Shown: one piece after another, positions 27,039-36,150 of the stretch
How the letters are laid out: each line of letters begins with the position of its first letter
How positions within the stretch are numbered: position 1 is the first letter of the stretch
Source: Pontiella agarivorans
GTDB taxonomy: Bacteria; Verrucomicrobiota; Kiritimatiellia; Kiritimatiellales; Pontiellaceae
Assembly (NCBI RefSeq): GCF_034531395.1
Contig: NZ_JARVCO010000012.1
Coordinates: forward strand, 930,001 to 994,000
Direction: 5' to 3'
DNA length: 64,000 nt
Notes under the pieces: generated by a model
The model's input: the letters and a program-made list of their open reading frames with translations, nothing else
Told to the model about the DNA's origin: nothing
Databases searched by the model: none
Program-made: the position numbers and the translations under genes

Positions 27039-28061
27039 ATGAGCAAACAAATCACGATTCGCGATATTGCCGAGAAGACGGGGTTCTCGTTTCAGACCGT
27101 CAGCCGCGTGCTGAACGGGAAAGCCCATCTTCATAAAGCCGCCACGGTGCGGAAAATCGAAAAAGTGGCCAATGAAATGGGCTACGTACCGAACCTTTTT
27201 GCCAAAGGGATGCAGAGCGGCAAGACCTATTCGGTCGGGCTGATCATTGATCCGTTTGTGGATAACTTTACCGAAGAGATCTTCCGCGGGGCCCATGATG
27301 AGCTGATGAAGCGGAATTATCTGCCGATTCTGCTGATGCATAATCAGGATGGCGAAGACGAGCAGCTGGTGCAGCGTCTGGCGGAACGGCGGGTGGAGGG
27401 GCTGATTATCCGGCCTTATCCGGAGCGGATGGATGAGGTTTCCGAGTCTATTGAGCAGCATCATATGCCCGTGGTTTCGGTGGATTATGCGCTGACGAGT
27501 GAAAAAAAGTTTGATTTTGTGGGTACGGCTGATGAACACGGCGGGCAGCTGGCCGCGGAGCATCTGCTGGAACTCGGACACCGCCGGGTCGCGATGCTTT
27601 ATACGGATACTGAATCGCTTAAGCTTCGTAAGCGCGGGTTTGAATATGCGGTTTCCCGTATGGCGGATGCGGCAGAGCCGGTGATGCTGGAGGGCTGGAA
27701 TTTTGAGGATGATGAAAAAAATCAGGCCAGAATCCGGGATATTCTTACTGGAGAAAATGCGGTTACCGGAATTTTTGCGGGCGGCGATTTTATGCTGCCC
27801 AGTGTTTACCGTGCCGCGCATTCATTGAATATGCCCATTCCGGAAGAGCTGTCCGTGATCGGTTTCGGCGATGAAGAGTTTTCCGAATATATGATTCCGC
27901 CGGCTACGACACTGCATCAGGACGCTTATGAAATCGGCGTGCAGGCGGCTCAGTTGGTGATTGACCGCATTGAAAACAAGGACCGTCAGATGCCGGTACG
28001 GCAGATGCGTTTTGAGCCGCATCTGCTTACGCGCGAATCGACTGCTGCGCCAAAAGCCTAG
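27039..28061 (+). CDS. LacI-family transcriptional regulator
   Basis: 340 residues. N-terminal HTH (ITIRDIAEKTGFSFQTVSRVLNG) with hinge, then a periplasmic-binding-protein-like effector domain (SVGLIIDPFVDNFTEEIFRGA, GIFAGGDFMLPS, SVIGFGDEEFSEYMIPPATTL). It is first in a co-directional run of carbohydrate-active genes, so it is the likely local regulator, sensing a galactan oligosaccharide. The effector and operator are not visible. The ribosome site is weak. Confidence 0.92.
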   Translation: MSKQITIRDIAEKTGFSFQTVSRVLNGKAHLHKAATVRKIEKVANEMGYVPNLFAKGMQSGKTYSVGLIIDPFVDNFTEEIFRGAHDELMKRNYLPILLMHNQDGEDEQLVQRLAERRVEGLIIRPYPERMDEVSESIEQHHMPVVSVDYALTSEKKFDFVGTADEHGGQLAAEHLLELGHRRVAMLYTDTESLKLRKRGFEYAVSRMADAAEPVMLEGWNFEDDEKNQARIRDILTGENAVTGIFAGGDFMLPSVYRAAHSLNMPIPEELSVIGFGDEEFSEYMIPPATTLHQDAYEIGVQAAQLVIDRIENKDRQMPVRQMRFEPHLLTRESTAAPKA

Positions 28062-28085
28062 TTTTGTTTGTCCAACGGTTGGGGG

Positions 28086-28107
28086 TTCCAATCGTTGGAT
28101 CTTTTTT
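28086..28107 (+). terminator. Probable terminator built from a palindrome near-copy
   Basis: TCCAA-TCG-TTGGA followed by TCTTTTTT just after the LacI-type gene. It is a one-mismatch copy of the dispersed palindrome; a second degenerate copy (TCCAACGGTTGG) lies directly before it at 28071-28082. Confidence 0.5.
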
Positions 28108-28121
28108 GAAAGGATAATGTT

Positions 28122-30467
28122 ATGGTTCTCATGCGAAGTTTTCTGACAGTGCTCGTGCTTGCGGCGGTTTCGGCCGGGGCGGCGGAAATTAATCTGGAAC
28201 AGTTGGGTCCGGCCGGAAAAGCGGCCTATGAAAAGCATCAGCGTCTGTTTAACGAGGTGGTGCCGCATTATGAGGTTTCGACGAAAACGCAGGTCAATTC
28301 CGGGGTGAAGGCGCTGACCCATCTGCCGTTTTACAAGGGACCGACGGAGATTGACGGTATGCTGCAGGTTCCGATTCCCCAGGAGCTGAACGAACATATT
28401 TTTGATTTTAAGCAGGTGGAGATTCTGGGTGAAAACCTGGACGGCGTCACCAAGGTGAAAGTGATCAGTATCGGTTCGGGCAACCCGGTGCTCGGGATTA
28501 CGGCGCAGCGCGAAAAATCAATTCAGATCAAAGTGACGTCATTTATGTGCGCGCTGAATGTTCCGCTGACGCTGGAAATCGAGGGTCAGGGCACGGTGGA
28601 GAAAGTCGAATTTGTGCATCGCGAAGGCATTGCCATGGAATTTGATGCTTCGATCTACCGTGAGCCGGGGCTGGATAAACCGGTGAAACGTGTGCAGGTG
28701 ACGGTGGATGCCACGCACTATCGTTCGATTGAGGGGATTTCCAAGCTGAAACCGGAACGCTATTTCCGCTATTACGCCATGCCGAATGCCGACCGTTCCG
28801 GTAAAGAACCCTATTTTAAAGGGATGGGTTTTCTGCCCGGCCGGCAACTGGCTGAGCTGGGGCCGGCTTATGAGGATCGCTACGGGGCGGCCAACGCGAT
28901 GACCACCTTGAAAGAGGATCCGGCGCGTCCGGGCTCGGGCTATGCGGATCCGGCGTTTTTTGAGCAGGAAGACTGCTGGCAGTTTGAAGGGGTGGACCCT
29001 GAGCTGGATTTTATTATGGGCTTCGATTCCTGGCCGCGTTTTATGCATCCGACTAATTTCCCGGGGGTTCCGAATCAGCGCGGCACGCCGGCGGTCGATA
29101 AATTCCATGCGGCGGCGGACCTTTCTCTTCAGTTTTTGAAAGCGCAGATTCGCGACAGCGGCCGTACGGCAAATTACTGGGAAGTGAAAAATGAGTCGGA
29201 CGTGAAGTCGGAGTGGGTTTATCACCACGAAAAAGGATACGACAGCTGGAAACTGCTGGCCGATTTTCACAACACGATGGCCGACACCATTCATGAAGAG
29301 TTGCCGGAGATCAAAATCGGCGGTCCGGTTTCGGCCTGGTTTGTTCCGTATGCCGGCGATTTCCGCGTGTGGCGCGATCAGGCCCGTTTTATGGATCTGA
29401 CGCGCGATAAACTCGATTTTTATTCGCACCACTTTTATGAAGTCGGAGCCATGGATTCGCTCGAGCGGGTGCAGCGCGAGGGAAGCAGCTATGTGCAGGG
29501 CGGGCTGGAAAATACGGTGGATATGCTGCGCGCCCATATGGCGGCGACCGGAAATAATAAACCGATGGTTTGTTCGGAATACGGCTCGCTCAGTTTTGTG
29601 CGCGATGAACGCGGTTTCTGGATGCATATCAAGAACATCAATTCGCTGATGGTTAAGTTTCTCGACCGTCCGCACGATTTTGAGATTACGGTTCCGTTCA
29701 TGCTGACCTTCATGCACTGGGCGCCGGACTCGCTGGAAACGTTTATTCATCAGACGCCCGACGGCGAGTTTGTGAAAACCAAAAACACCTATCTTCTCGA
29801 TATGTGGAAGGGGTTTAAGGGCACGCGTATTCCGGTATCCGATTCCGAGCACAAGGTCCGTACACAGGCACTGATTGACGGCAATCTGATTCGTCTTGTG
29901 ATGAATAACCATAGCGGGCAGCGCGTGGAGCTGGATATTGATGCCGTGGTGCCGAAGGGCGCTGCGGTGAAATCTGTGAAACGGCGGATGGCCTTTTTTG
30001 AGAAGGGCGAAACCCGGTACAGTTATGAGCCGCTCGAAAGTCTGAAGACCATTCCGATGGGGGTGGATGTTACCGCCATTTTTGAACTTGAGCTGGAAAA
30101 GGCGCCGAAGATCAAAACCACGCTGGAAGAGCGCATTCACTATGCCCGCGGCACGGCGGTTAAGATCGACGGTGCCATCGAAGTGCCGGTTCCGGTCGAT
30201 GTGAAAAAGGTGGAATCCGCCGTGTTGCGCGTGGGATTCTATCGTAAAGGCGGCATGCAGAAACCCGTTGCGTTTGAGCTGAACGGTCAGGCTGTTGGGA
30301 CTGCGGACCTTTCTTATTCAAAAGGAACGCCTAATTTCTTCGATTATGTTGAACTCTCTGTAAATCCGGACTGGATCAAGAAGGACAACGTCCTGAAGAT
30401 CTCCACCGAGGAGAAGGGCATCACGATGTCTGCGGCCCGGATCACGACGGTGACGAAAACTAAATAA
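28122..30467 (+). CDS. GH86-type beta-agarase / porphyranase
   Basis: 781 residues with signal peptide. An N-terminal ~190-residue beta-rich part precedes the GH86-like barrel, beginning at VDATHYRSIEGISKLKPER. Candidate catalytic residues are Glu358 (WEVKNESD, acid/base) and Glu486 (VCSEYGS, nucleophile). A C-terminal beta-sandwich (~residues 670-781) resembles the end of the second GH86 protein at 36151. GH86 enzymes cut agarose or porphyran endolytically. AAGGA lies 7 bases upstream of the start. Nearby sulfatases favour a sulfated galactan substrate. Confidence 0.85.
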   Translation: MVLMRSFLTVLVLAAVSAGAAEINLEQLGPAGKAAYEKHQRLFNEVVPHYEVSTKTQVNSGVKALTHLPFYKGPTEIDGMLQVPIPQELNEHIFDFKQVEILGENLDGVTKVKVISIGSGNPVLGITAQREKSIQIKVTSFMCALNVPLTLEIEGQGTVEKVEFVHREGIAMEFDASIYREPGLDKPVKRVQVTVDATHYRSIEGISKLKPERYFRYYAMPNADRSGKEPYFKGMGFLPGRQLAELGPAYEDRYGAANAMTTLKEDPARPGSGYADPAFFEQEDCWQFEGVDPELDFIMGFDSWPRFMHPTNFPGVPNQRGTPAVDKFHAAADLSLQFLKAQIRDSGRTANYWEVKNESDVKSEWVYHHEKGYDSWKLLADFHNTMADTIHEELPEIKIGGPVSAWFVPYAGDFRVWRDQARFMDLTRDKLDFYSHHFYEVGAMDSLERVQREGSSYVQGGLENTVDMLRAHMAATGNNKPMVCSEYGSLSFVRDERGFWMHIKNINSLMVKFLDRPHDFEITVPFMLTFMHWAPDSLETFIHQTPDGEFVKTKNTYLLDMWKGFKGTRIPVSDSEHKVRTQALIDGNLIRLVMNNHSGQRVELDIDAVVPKGAAVKSVKRRMAFFEKGETRYSYEPLESLKTIPMGVDVTAIFELELEKAPKIKTTLEERIHYARGTAVKIDGAIEVPVPVDVKKVESAVLRVGFYRKGGMQKPVAFELNGQAVGTADLSYSKGTPNFFDYVELSVNPDWIKKDNVLKISTEEKGITMSAARITTVTKTK

Positions 30468-30472
30468 TTGAG

Positions 30473-30537
30473 TGGAGGGCGACGCTCCGTCGGAGCCTGT
30501 CCGGTGAACGGCGGCTCGGACAAAGCCTTTTCCTCCA
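30473..30537. repeat. Structured intergenic unit (nested hairpins)
   Basis: 65 bp with outer inverted ends TGGAGG (30473-30478) and CCTCCA (30532-30537), an inner perfect hairpin GCTCC-GTC-GGAGC (30484-30496), and a second GTCCG/CGGAC stem (30499-30503 / 30517-30521). It resembles REP/BIME-type repeats or a processed intergenic structure; no T-run is present. Confidence 0.55.
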
Positions 30538-30559
30538 TTATGAAACAAGGGAGTTGAGC

Positions 30560-32374
30560 ATGAAGCGAGCATGGACGGCACTGCTGTGCCTTATGAGTGT
30601 ATGGGCGTTCGGCAAAGCCGAAATTTCGGGTGAACTCAAAACGTGGCACAAGGTCACCCTGACGTTCCAGGGTCCGGAAACTTCGGAGCAGGCCCAATTA
30701 AATCCGTTTATGAACTATCGTCTCAATGTGACCTTCCGGCATCCGGCCACCGGAAAAATCTATGTGGTTCCGGGTTATTTTGCGGCGGATGGGAATGCCG
30801 CAGAAACCTCGGCGGTTAAAGGCGATAAATGGCGGGTGCACTTTTCGCCGGACCGGACCGGCACCTGGGAATATGAGGTCGATTTCCGTAAAGGGAATTA
30901 CGCGGCGATCAGTTCCAAAAAGGACACCGGTAAACCCGGCGAATTTATGGATGGGGAAACCGGTTCTTTCGATATTGCGGAAACGGATAAAACCGGGCGC
31001 GATTTCCGCTCCAAAGGCCGCCTTGATTATGTGGGCGGGCACTATCTGCAGTTTGCGGGCAGCGGGGAATATTTCCTGAAAATGGGCCCCGATGCGCCGG
31101 AAAACTTTTTGTCGTATGCCGAGTTTGACGGCACTCAGAATGCCGACGGGCATAAAGATAATCTCGTGAAAACCTGGGAAGCGCATTCCGGAGACTGGAA
31201 AAACGGCGATCCCGTCTGGCAGGGCGGAAAGGGCAAGGGGATTATCGGTGCACTGAATTATCTGGAATCCGAGGGCCTCAATTCGGTTTCTTTTCTGACG
31301 ATGAATATCGGCGGGGATGATCAGAACGCTTTTCCGTATGTGGATTATGACACGCTGGACCGGTTCGACTGCTCCAAACTGGATCAGTGGGAAATTGTAT
31401 TTGAACATGCGCAGCGGCACGGCCTTTTTCTGCATTTCAAGCTGATGGAACACGAAAACCAAGGCCTGCTCGACGGTGGAGCCGTGGGGGCTCGGACCAA
31501 ATTGTACTATCGCGAAATCATCGCCCGTTTCGGGCATCATTTGGCGCTCAACTGGAATGTCTGTGAGGAGAGTGGCGAATGGGGACACCTGAGAACACCG
31601 CCGGCCGAAACGCCGGAACGGCTGGCCTGTGCGGAGCGTTTGTATCTGCAGGATCCTTATCAGCACCACCGGGTGATTCATAACGGAAAATGGTTCGATG
31701 ATATTCTCGGGCCGGAGAGCAAATACACCGGACCTTCGCTGCAAACGAACCAAAAGGATTTCCGCAATGTGCACGGTAATGTGCTTAAACTGCGCAACCA
31801 GTCTGCCGAGCATGGAAAACCGTGGGCCGTGGCGTGTGATGAACCGGGCGATGCCTCCTTTTCGCTGCTTCCGGATGCGAATGATTCCGACGGCGTGAAT
31901 CACTACAACGCCCGTAAAAATGCACTCTGGGGAACGCTGCTCGCCGGCGGATGGGGCGTGGAATGGTATTTCGGCTATAAGGTTCCGCACTCCGATCTGA
32001 CCTGTACCGACTGGCGCTCGCGTGACGGTTTCTGGGACTATTGCCGCTATGCGCTCGCATTCTTCAACGAAAATAAGATCCCGTTCTGGGAGATGGAAAA
32101 CAGCAATGCGCTGATCGGAAATCCGAAAAATGATGTGAATGCCGGATTCTGTTTTTCCCGGCCGGAAGTTTATGTGATCTATGTTCCAAAGGCTGGAAAA
32201 GCTGAGCTGGATCTTTCGGGCGTTTCGGGCGATTTCAATGTCCGTTGGTTCAACCCGCGCCGGGGCGGGGCGTTGCAGCACGGCTCTGTGGCTGCGGTGA
32301 AAGGCGGGGGAAAAGCCGATCTGGGGAACCCGCCGTCGGAAGCCGAAGAGGACTGGGTGATTCTGGTTCGTTAA
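30560..32374 (+). CDS. DUF5060-domain secreted glycosidase-like protein
   Basis: 604 residues, signal peptide MKRAWTALLCLMSVWAFGKA. Residues ~20-105 form the DUF5060 Ig-like domain (FMNYRLNVTFRHP, FSPDRTGTWEYEV). The middle is a TIM-barrel-like region with LNWNVCEESGEWG, a possible catalytic Glu, and HYNARKNALWGTLLAGGWGVEWYFGY. The last ~75 residues match the putative collagen-binding type C-terminal domain. The enzymatic activity is unproven; an exo-acting glycosidase fits the locus. GGGAG 6 bases upstream favours ATG 30560 over a TTG at 30554. Confidence 0.8.
   Translation: MKRAWTALLCLMSVWAFGKAEISGELKTWHKVTLTFQGPETSEQAQLNPFMNYRLNVTFRHPATGKIYVVPGYFAADGNAAETSAVKGDKWRVHFSPDRTGTWEYEVDFRKGNYAAISSKKDTGKPGEFMDGETGSFDIAETDKTGRDFRSKGRLDYVGGHYLQFAGSGEYFLKMGPDAPENFLSYAEFDGTQNADGHKDNLVKTWEAHSGDWKNGDPVWQGGKGKGIIGALNYLESEGLNSVSFLTMNIGGDDQNAFPYVDYDTLDRFDCSKLDQWEIVFEHAQRHGLFLHFKLMEHENQGLLDGGAVGARTKLYYREIIARFGHHLALNWNVCEESGEWGHLRTPPAETPERLACAERLYLQDPYQHHRVIHNGKWFDDILGPESKYTGPSLQTNQKDFRNVHGNVLKLRNQSAEHGKPWAVACDEPGDASFSLLPDANDSDGVNHYNARKNALWGTLLAGGWGVEWYFGYKVPHSDLTCTDWRSRDGFWDYCRYALAFFNENKIPFWEMENSNALIGNPKNDVNAGFCFSRPEVYVIYVPKAGKAELDLSGVSGDFNVRWFNPRRGGALQHGSVAAVKGGGKADLGNPPSEAEEDWVILVR
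32184..32198. repeat. TTCCA-N5-TGGAA palindrome, copy 9
   Basis: Exact copy, centre AAGGC, inside the DUF5060 gene in the V-P-K-A-G-K frame. Confidence 0.8.
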
Positions 32375-32399
32375 AATCGACGCATGGCGTGAATAATTC

Positions 32400-32414
32400 T
32401 TCCAATGATTGGAA
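32400..32414. repeat. TTCCA-N5-TGGAA palindrome, copy 10 (intergenic)
   Basis: Exact copy, centre ATGAT, 35 bp before the GTG start of the lipoprotein gene. Confidence 0.8.
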
Positions 32415-32449
32415 GTCCGTGTCACGCTTTCTTCAGAAATGAGGAAAGC

Positions 32450-32986
32450 GTGAAATTTTATCTGTCGATATGCTGTTTGCTGGTTTTGTTGAGCGGTTGT
32501 GCGTCGAAGGTCGATTCCCCGGTTGCGGAAACGGTTCCGGCCTCGGTGGAACCGCCGGTAGCGGTGCCGGCAGAGCCGCCTGTTCCGGTTTTTGGAAAAC
32601 TGACGCTGATCCGGATTGAGCCGGAGCCGGCACCGTCGGAGGTGCTGATTCATATGGATGGTGAGCTGGCGGCGGTGATCGGAAATGAATCGTTTGTGAC
32701 GATGACGCTGCCGGCGGGGACGAATACGCTGGAGCTCGATTGGGAGGATTCTCCGCTGAAATTTGAAGAGGTCATTGTGCTGGAACCGGAGCTTCAGCCC
32801 GAAAAATATCTGTCCCTCATTCGTAAATTCGATGTGCCGGAAATCACCAAAACCACCAATTCAACCGATGTCACGATGGTGGAGACCATCGGTTTTCTTG
32901 AAATCCCGCCGGCTTTTGGAAAAAGCGTGATTGAGAATCTCGATCCGGACTTTTCCTACACCGCGTCGGAATATGTGACAGAATAG
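32450..32986 (+). CDS. Lipoprotein of unknown function
   Basis: 178 residues starting at GTG 32450 (GAGG 5 bases upstream). The lipobox LLSGC gives a lipidated Cys near residue 17. A Pro/Val/Glu-rich linker follows, then a PEGA-like beta domain (VLIHMDGELAAVIGNESFVTMTLPAGTNTLELDW). It is probably anchored in a membrane and part of the polysaccharide locus by position. A longer upstream frame without a ribosome site exists but would hide the signal peptide. Confidence 0.75.
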   Translation: MKFYLSICCLLVLLSGCASKVDSPVAETVPASVEPPVAVPAEPPVPVFGKLTLIRIEPEPAPSEVLIHMDGELAAVIGNESFVTMTLPAGTNTLELDWEDSPLKFEEVIVLEPELQPEKYLSLIRKFDVPEITKTTNSTDVTMVETIGFLEIPPAFGKSVIENLDPDFSYTASEYVTE

Positions 32987-33105
32987 TCCGCAAATCGGGG
33001 TGTCGGGTATTTGTGAAATACAAAAGGATGCGGATTCCGTACAAGATTCTATGCGACCGGCGTCTTATGTTTTACAACTCATAAATCCGAGAAAGGAGCA
33101 GGAGT

Positions 33106-34062
33106 ATGAAAAAGTTTATATGGAGTCTGCTGTGTGCTGTGCTGGCTGTGGGCGGTGCGGAAGCAAAGTTGAAAGCACTGATTGTTGATGGTCAGAACAA
33201 CCATGCGGTTTGGCCGAAGTCCACGATCATGATGAAACAGTATCTGGAGGAAACCGGCCTGTTTGAAGTGGATGTGGACCGGGTGCGCTACATCTGGAAA
33301 TCGGAGCGTGAAGCCAAATATCTTCCGATGGCCGGTGACTTTGAGAGCGAGGCGGTGAAGCAGCCGAAAAGCGATCCCGATTTTAAACCGAATTTTTCCG
33401 ATTATGATGTGATCATTTCGAACTTCGGCTGGAAGGCGGCGAACCTGAGCAAAGAAACCGAGAAGGCGCTGGAGGAATATATGCTGAACGGCGGCGGATT
33501 TGTGTCGGTGCATGCGGCCGACAACGCCTGGCCGCAGTGGATTGAATTCAATAAAATGATCGGTGTCGGCGGCTGGGGCGGTCGTAATGAAAAGAGCGGT
33601 CCGATGGTCTATTTCAATGATCAGGGCAAGGAAGTGCGTGATACTTCGCCGGGCAATGCCGGTTCCCATGGTCCGCAGCATGAGTTTCCGATTGTGGTGC
33701 GTGCGCCGGAACATCCGGTGATGAAGGGATTGCCGAAGTCCTGGTTGACGTCGAAAGATGAATGCTATGCCAATATGCGCGGTCCGGCGCTGAATATGAC
33801 GGTGCTGGCCACGGGCGAGGATCAGGGTGTGGAAAAACGTAAAGGAAAACACCAGCCGATGCTGATGGCCATTGATTACGGTCAGGGCCGCTGTTTTCAT
33901 ACGACGCTGGGACACGATACGCCGGCTTTCGAGGGCGTTGGATTCATTACGACATTTGTGCGGGGCTGTGAATGGGCGGCTTCCGGAAAAGTGACGATTC
34001 CGGTTCCGGATGATTTTCCGACGGCGGATGCCGTTTCGCGCCGGCCGTTTAAACTGAAGTAG
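33106..34062 (+). CDS. ThuA-like secreted protein
   Basis: 318 residues with signal peptide (MKKFIWSLLCAVLAVGGAEA). The ThuA / class I amidotransferase-like fold is shown by ALIVDGQNNHAVW, GGGFVSVHAADNAWPQW, HPVMKGLPKSWL and GRCFHTTLGHD. ThuA proteins are common in sugar-use loci of PVC and Bacteroidetes; a ketoglycoside-hydrolase role has been proposed for some members. No catalytic Cys is evident. A strong ribosome site (AAGGAG) precedes the ATG and a strong terminator follows the gene. Confidence 0.88.
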   Translation: MKKFIWSLLCAVLAVGGAEAKLKALIVDGQNNHAVWPKSTIMMKQYLEETGLFEVDVDRVRYIWKSEREAKYLPMAGDFESEAVKQPKSDPDFKPNFSDYDVIISNFGWKAANLSKETEKALEEYMLNGGGFVSVHAADNAWPQWIEFNKMIGVGGWGGRNEKSGPMVYFNDQGKEVRDTSPGNAGSHGPQHEFPIVVRAPEHPVMKGLPKSWLTSKDECYANMRGPALNMTVLATGEDQGVEKRKGKHQPMLMAIDYGQGRCFHTTLGHDTPAFEGVGFITTFVRGCEWAASGKVTIPVPDDFPTADAVSRRPFKLK

Positions 34063-34070
34063 TTCTTATG

Positions 34071-34101
34071 ACCCAGTCGGATTCCGTTGACTGGGTTTTT
34101 T
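34071..34101 (+). terminator. Rho-independent terminator after the ThuA-like gene
   Basis: ACCCAGTC (34071-34078) pairs with GACTGGGT (34089-34096), followed by TTTTTT. It separates the first part of the galactan locus from the sulfatase operon. Confidence 0.9.
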
Positions 34102-34145
34102 AATTCCTTAAGGTGTTTCAGTTCTCATTTTAAGGCGGGAGAAAG

Positions 34146-36137
34146 ATGATGAAAGCAATGTGGTTTCCGGTCCTGGGAATCCTGCTGGCTGCCGGTACGT
34201 TGCGTGCGGCAGGCGGGAAAAAAATGAACGTGATTCTGGTGATGGCGGACGATATCAGTGCGCGGGAATTCCCGTATTATGAATCGACGACGTGGACGGG
34301 GGAGCGCCGGGCAAAAACGCCGATGATGGATCGGATGATTGACGGCGGCGGCTGTTTTGTGGAGACGTTCTGGGGCTCGACCATTTGCAAGCCGAGCCGG
34401 GTGCAGCTGATGACCGGTACGTATGCGTATCAGAATAAATACTGGGATAATAAACATATCGGTTCCGATTGCTGGAACGTCTATTCCGGTTATGAAAGCG
34501 CCCCCATTACATTGGGACGAATGAGCCGCGATGCAGGGTATGCGAATATCTGGGTGTCGAAAAATCATATCGGGGCCGGCGGCGATGTGTTGAGTTTCGG
34601 ATTTAACGAGTGTGTTTTTGATCCGGCGGAACCGGCGCGTCATATGGGGTGGAACCCGTTCGGAACGCCGAACACCAATCCGTATCCGATTTTCAGAACC
34701 GCGAATCCGGAGGACTGGGACCATGAATCCTTTTTCTGGTGGCCGGAAATTCAGCTGATCAATCATCCTGATTTCCCGGATGAACCGTTTAAATTTGTGA
34801 AAACGGAGATCAATGATTATGCGCCGGATCTGGAGATGGAATATATCTTTGATTTCATGGAGCGTTCCAAGGCCTCTGGAAATCCGTTTTTTGTGATGCA
34901 TCATCCGCATCTGGGACATCTGGCCAGGGATTGTGCCATTCCCGGAACGCCGACGGTCTGGCCGGGAACGCCGGAGATTGAGTGGAAAAACGGGAAATAT
35001 GTGCGTAAGGAGCCAAAGCACATTAAAAACAATGACGGTACGTATGAGCGGATTAATATTACCCCGGCGGGGCTGAGCTATCATGTGGAGTATCTCGATT
35101 ATCACATGTGGCAGTATGTCGAGAAGCTAAAGGAAATGGGGGAGCTGGAAAATACGGTTATTCTGTTTTTTGCGGATAATGGTACGCAGGATAATGCGGG
35201 GCATTTCGGGAAAGCCCGGATTACGCAGCAGCAGGGGCAGCAGGTTCCGCTGATGATCTATGCTCCGGGCGTGAAGAGTCTGCGGCAGGGCCGTCTGCCG
35301 GTCTTCGCTGATTTCACGGATATGCTGCCGACGCTGGCCGAACTGATGGGGTTTGAGTTTCCGGAGAATTATGATCGGCTCGATGGAAAAAGTCTGTGGC
35401 CCTATCTGACGGGAAAATCGAAAAAACACCGCGACTATATTTATGCCATGCGCATTGATGCGCAGATGATCCGGAACGACAAGGTGATGAAAGACGGGGA
35501 GGGCACGTGGTATGACGTCAATAAGCGTCCCGGCGATTATCATTCGTTCACCCGGCTGGAGGATCTGCCGAACGGTGAATATAAAAACATGCTGCTGGCG
35601 GAGAAAGCAAAGCTGGAGCCGGAGCTGAAAAAGTATGCTCTGTATGACACCGACTCGGAAGCGCCGTTGCCGTCGCCGGATGCGGATAAAGACGGGATTG
35701 CCGACTGGTTCGAACAGAAATTCGGGCCGTTGAATCCAGACGAGGATCCGGACGGGGATGGAATTGATAATTTTCATGAATATATTCATGGCGGGGATCC
35801 GCGGGATCCGAAGCTTCCAACCGCCGCACAGCTCCCGCATCAGGTGGAACTGACCGATGCTCAGGGCGAATATACGGGAATCGAGTTCCAACGGTTGGAA
35901 GAACTGGGCCCGGATTATTGGTTTGTGATTGAGGGGTCGGCAGATGGTAGAAGCTGGAGCACAGATGGCGTGATGCAGCAGCATACGCGCCGTTCGCTGG
36001 GGAACGGTATGGAACGTATTGTGGCCCGGGTGGCGGCCGATCGGAACAAAACCTCGATTGCTGAACTGCGGGTTACTGTGAAAAAACCGCGTAAGCGCCA
36101 GCCGCGTAAGTTTGTGAATTTATTGAAGAAGAAGTAA
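34146..36137 (+). CDS. S1-family sulfatase with calcium-binding tail
   Basis: 663 residues with signal peptide. The formylglycine signature is CKPSR with Cys81 ([14 protein letters not shown]). Metal-site parts are MADDIS near the N-terminus and [10 protein letters not shown]. The C-terminal ~150 residues have a DxDGDG-type repeat ([25 protein letters not shown]) and a beta domain, like the protein at the left edge. It probably removes sulfate from galactan oligomers outside the cytoplasm; an anaerobic sulfatase-maturing enzyme must be encoded elsewhere. It is followed by the second GH86 gene after 13 bp. ATG 34149 is an alternative start. It carries one palindrome copy. Confidence 0.9.
   Translation: MMKAMWFPVLGILLAAGTLRAAGGKKMNVILVMADDISAREFPYYESTTWTGERRAKTPMMDRMIDGGGCFVETFWGSTICKPSRVQLMTGTYAYQNKYWDNKHIGSDCWNVYSGYESAPITLGRMSRDAGYANIWVSKNHIGAGGDVLSFGFNECVFDPAEPARHMGWNPFGTPNTNPYPIFRTANPEDWDHESFFWWPEIQLINHPDFPDEPFKFVKTEINDYAPDLEMEYIFDFMERSKASGNPFFVMHHPHLGHLARDCAIPGTPTVWPGTPEIEWKNGKYVRKEPKHIKNNDGTYERINITPAGLSYHVEYLDYHMWQYVEKLKEMGELENTVILFFADNGTQDNAGHFGKARITQQQGQQVPLMIYAPGVKSLRQGRLPVFADFTDMLPTLAELMGFEFPENYDRLDGKSLWPYLTGKSKKHRDYIYAMRIDAQMIRNDKVMKDGEGTWYDVNKRPGDYHSFTRLEDLPNGEYKNMLLAEKAKLEPELKKYALYDTDSEAPLPSPDADKDGIADWFEQKFGPLNPDEDPDGDGIDNFHEYIHGGDPRDPKLPTAAQLPHQVELTDAQGEYTGIEFQRLEELGPDYWFVIEGSADGRSWSTDGVMQQHTRRSLGNGMERIVARVAADRNKTSIAELRVTVKKPRKRQPRKFVNLLKKK
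35886..35900. repeat. TTCCA-N5-TGGAA palindrome, copy 11
   Basis: Exact copy, centre ACGGT, in the sulfatase C-terminal domain in the FQxLE frame (FQRLEE). Confidence 0.8.
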
Positions 36138-36150
36138 CGGAGAAATGAAT

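Noticed and set aside
28539-30140. A 533-codon open frame on the minus strand
   Set aside because: Antisense shadow of the GH86 gene; no domain support.
30698-32653. A 651-codon open frame on the minus strand
   Set aside because: It lies entirely opposite the DUF5060 gene and its neighbour, is rich in Arg, His and Ile as antisense frames are, and has no domain or ribosome site.
34865-34881. TTCCA...TGGAA with a 7-base gap in the sulfatase gene
   Set aside because: Spacing differs from the constant 5 of the dispersed palindrome, so it was not counted.
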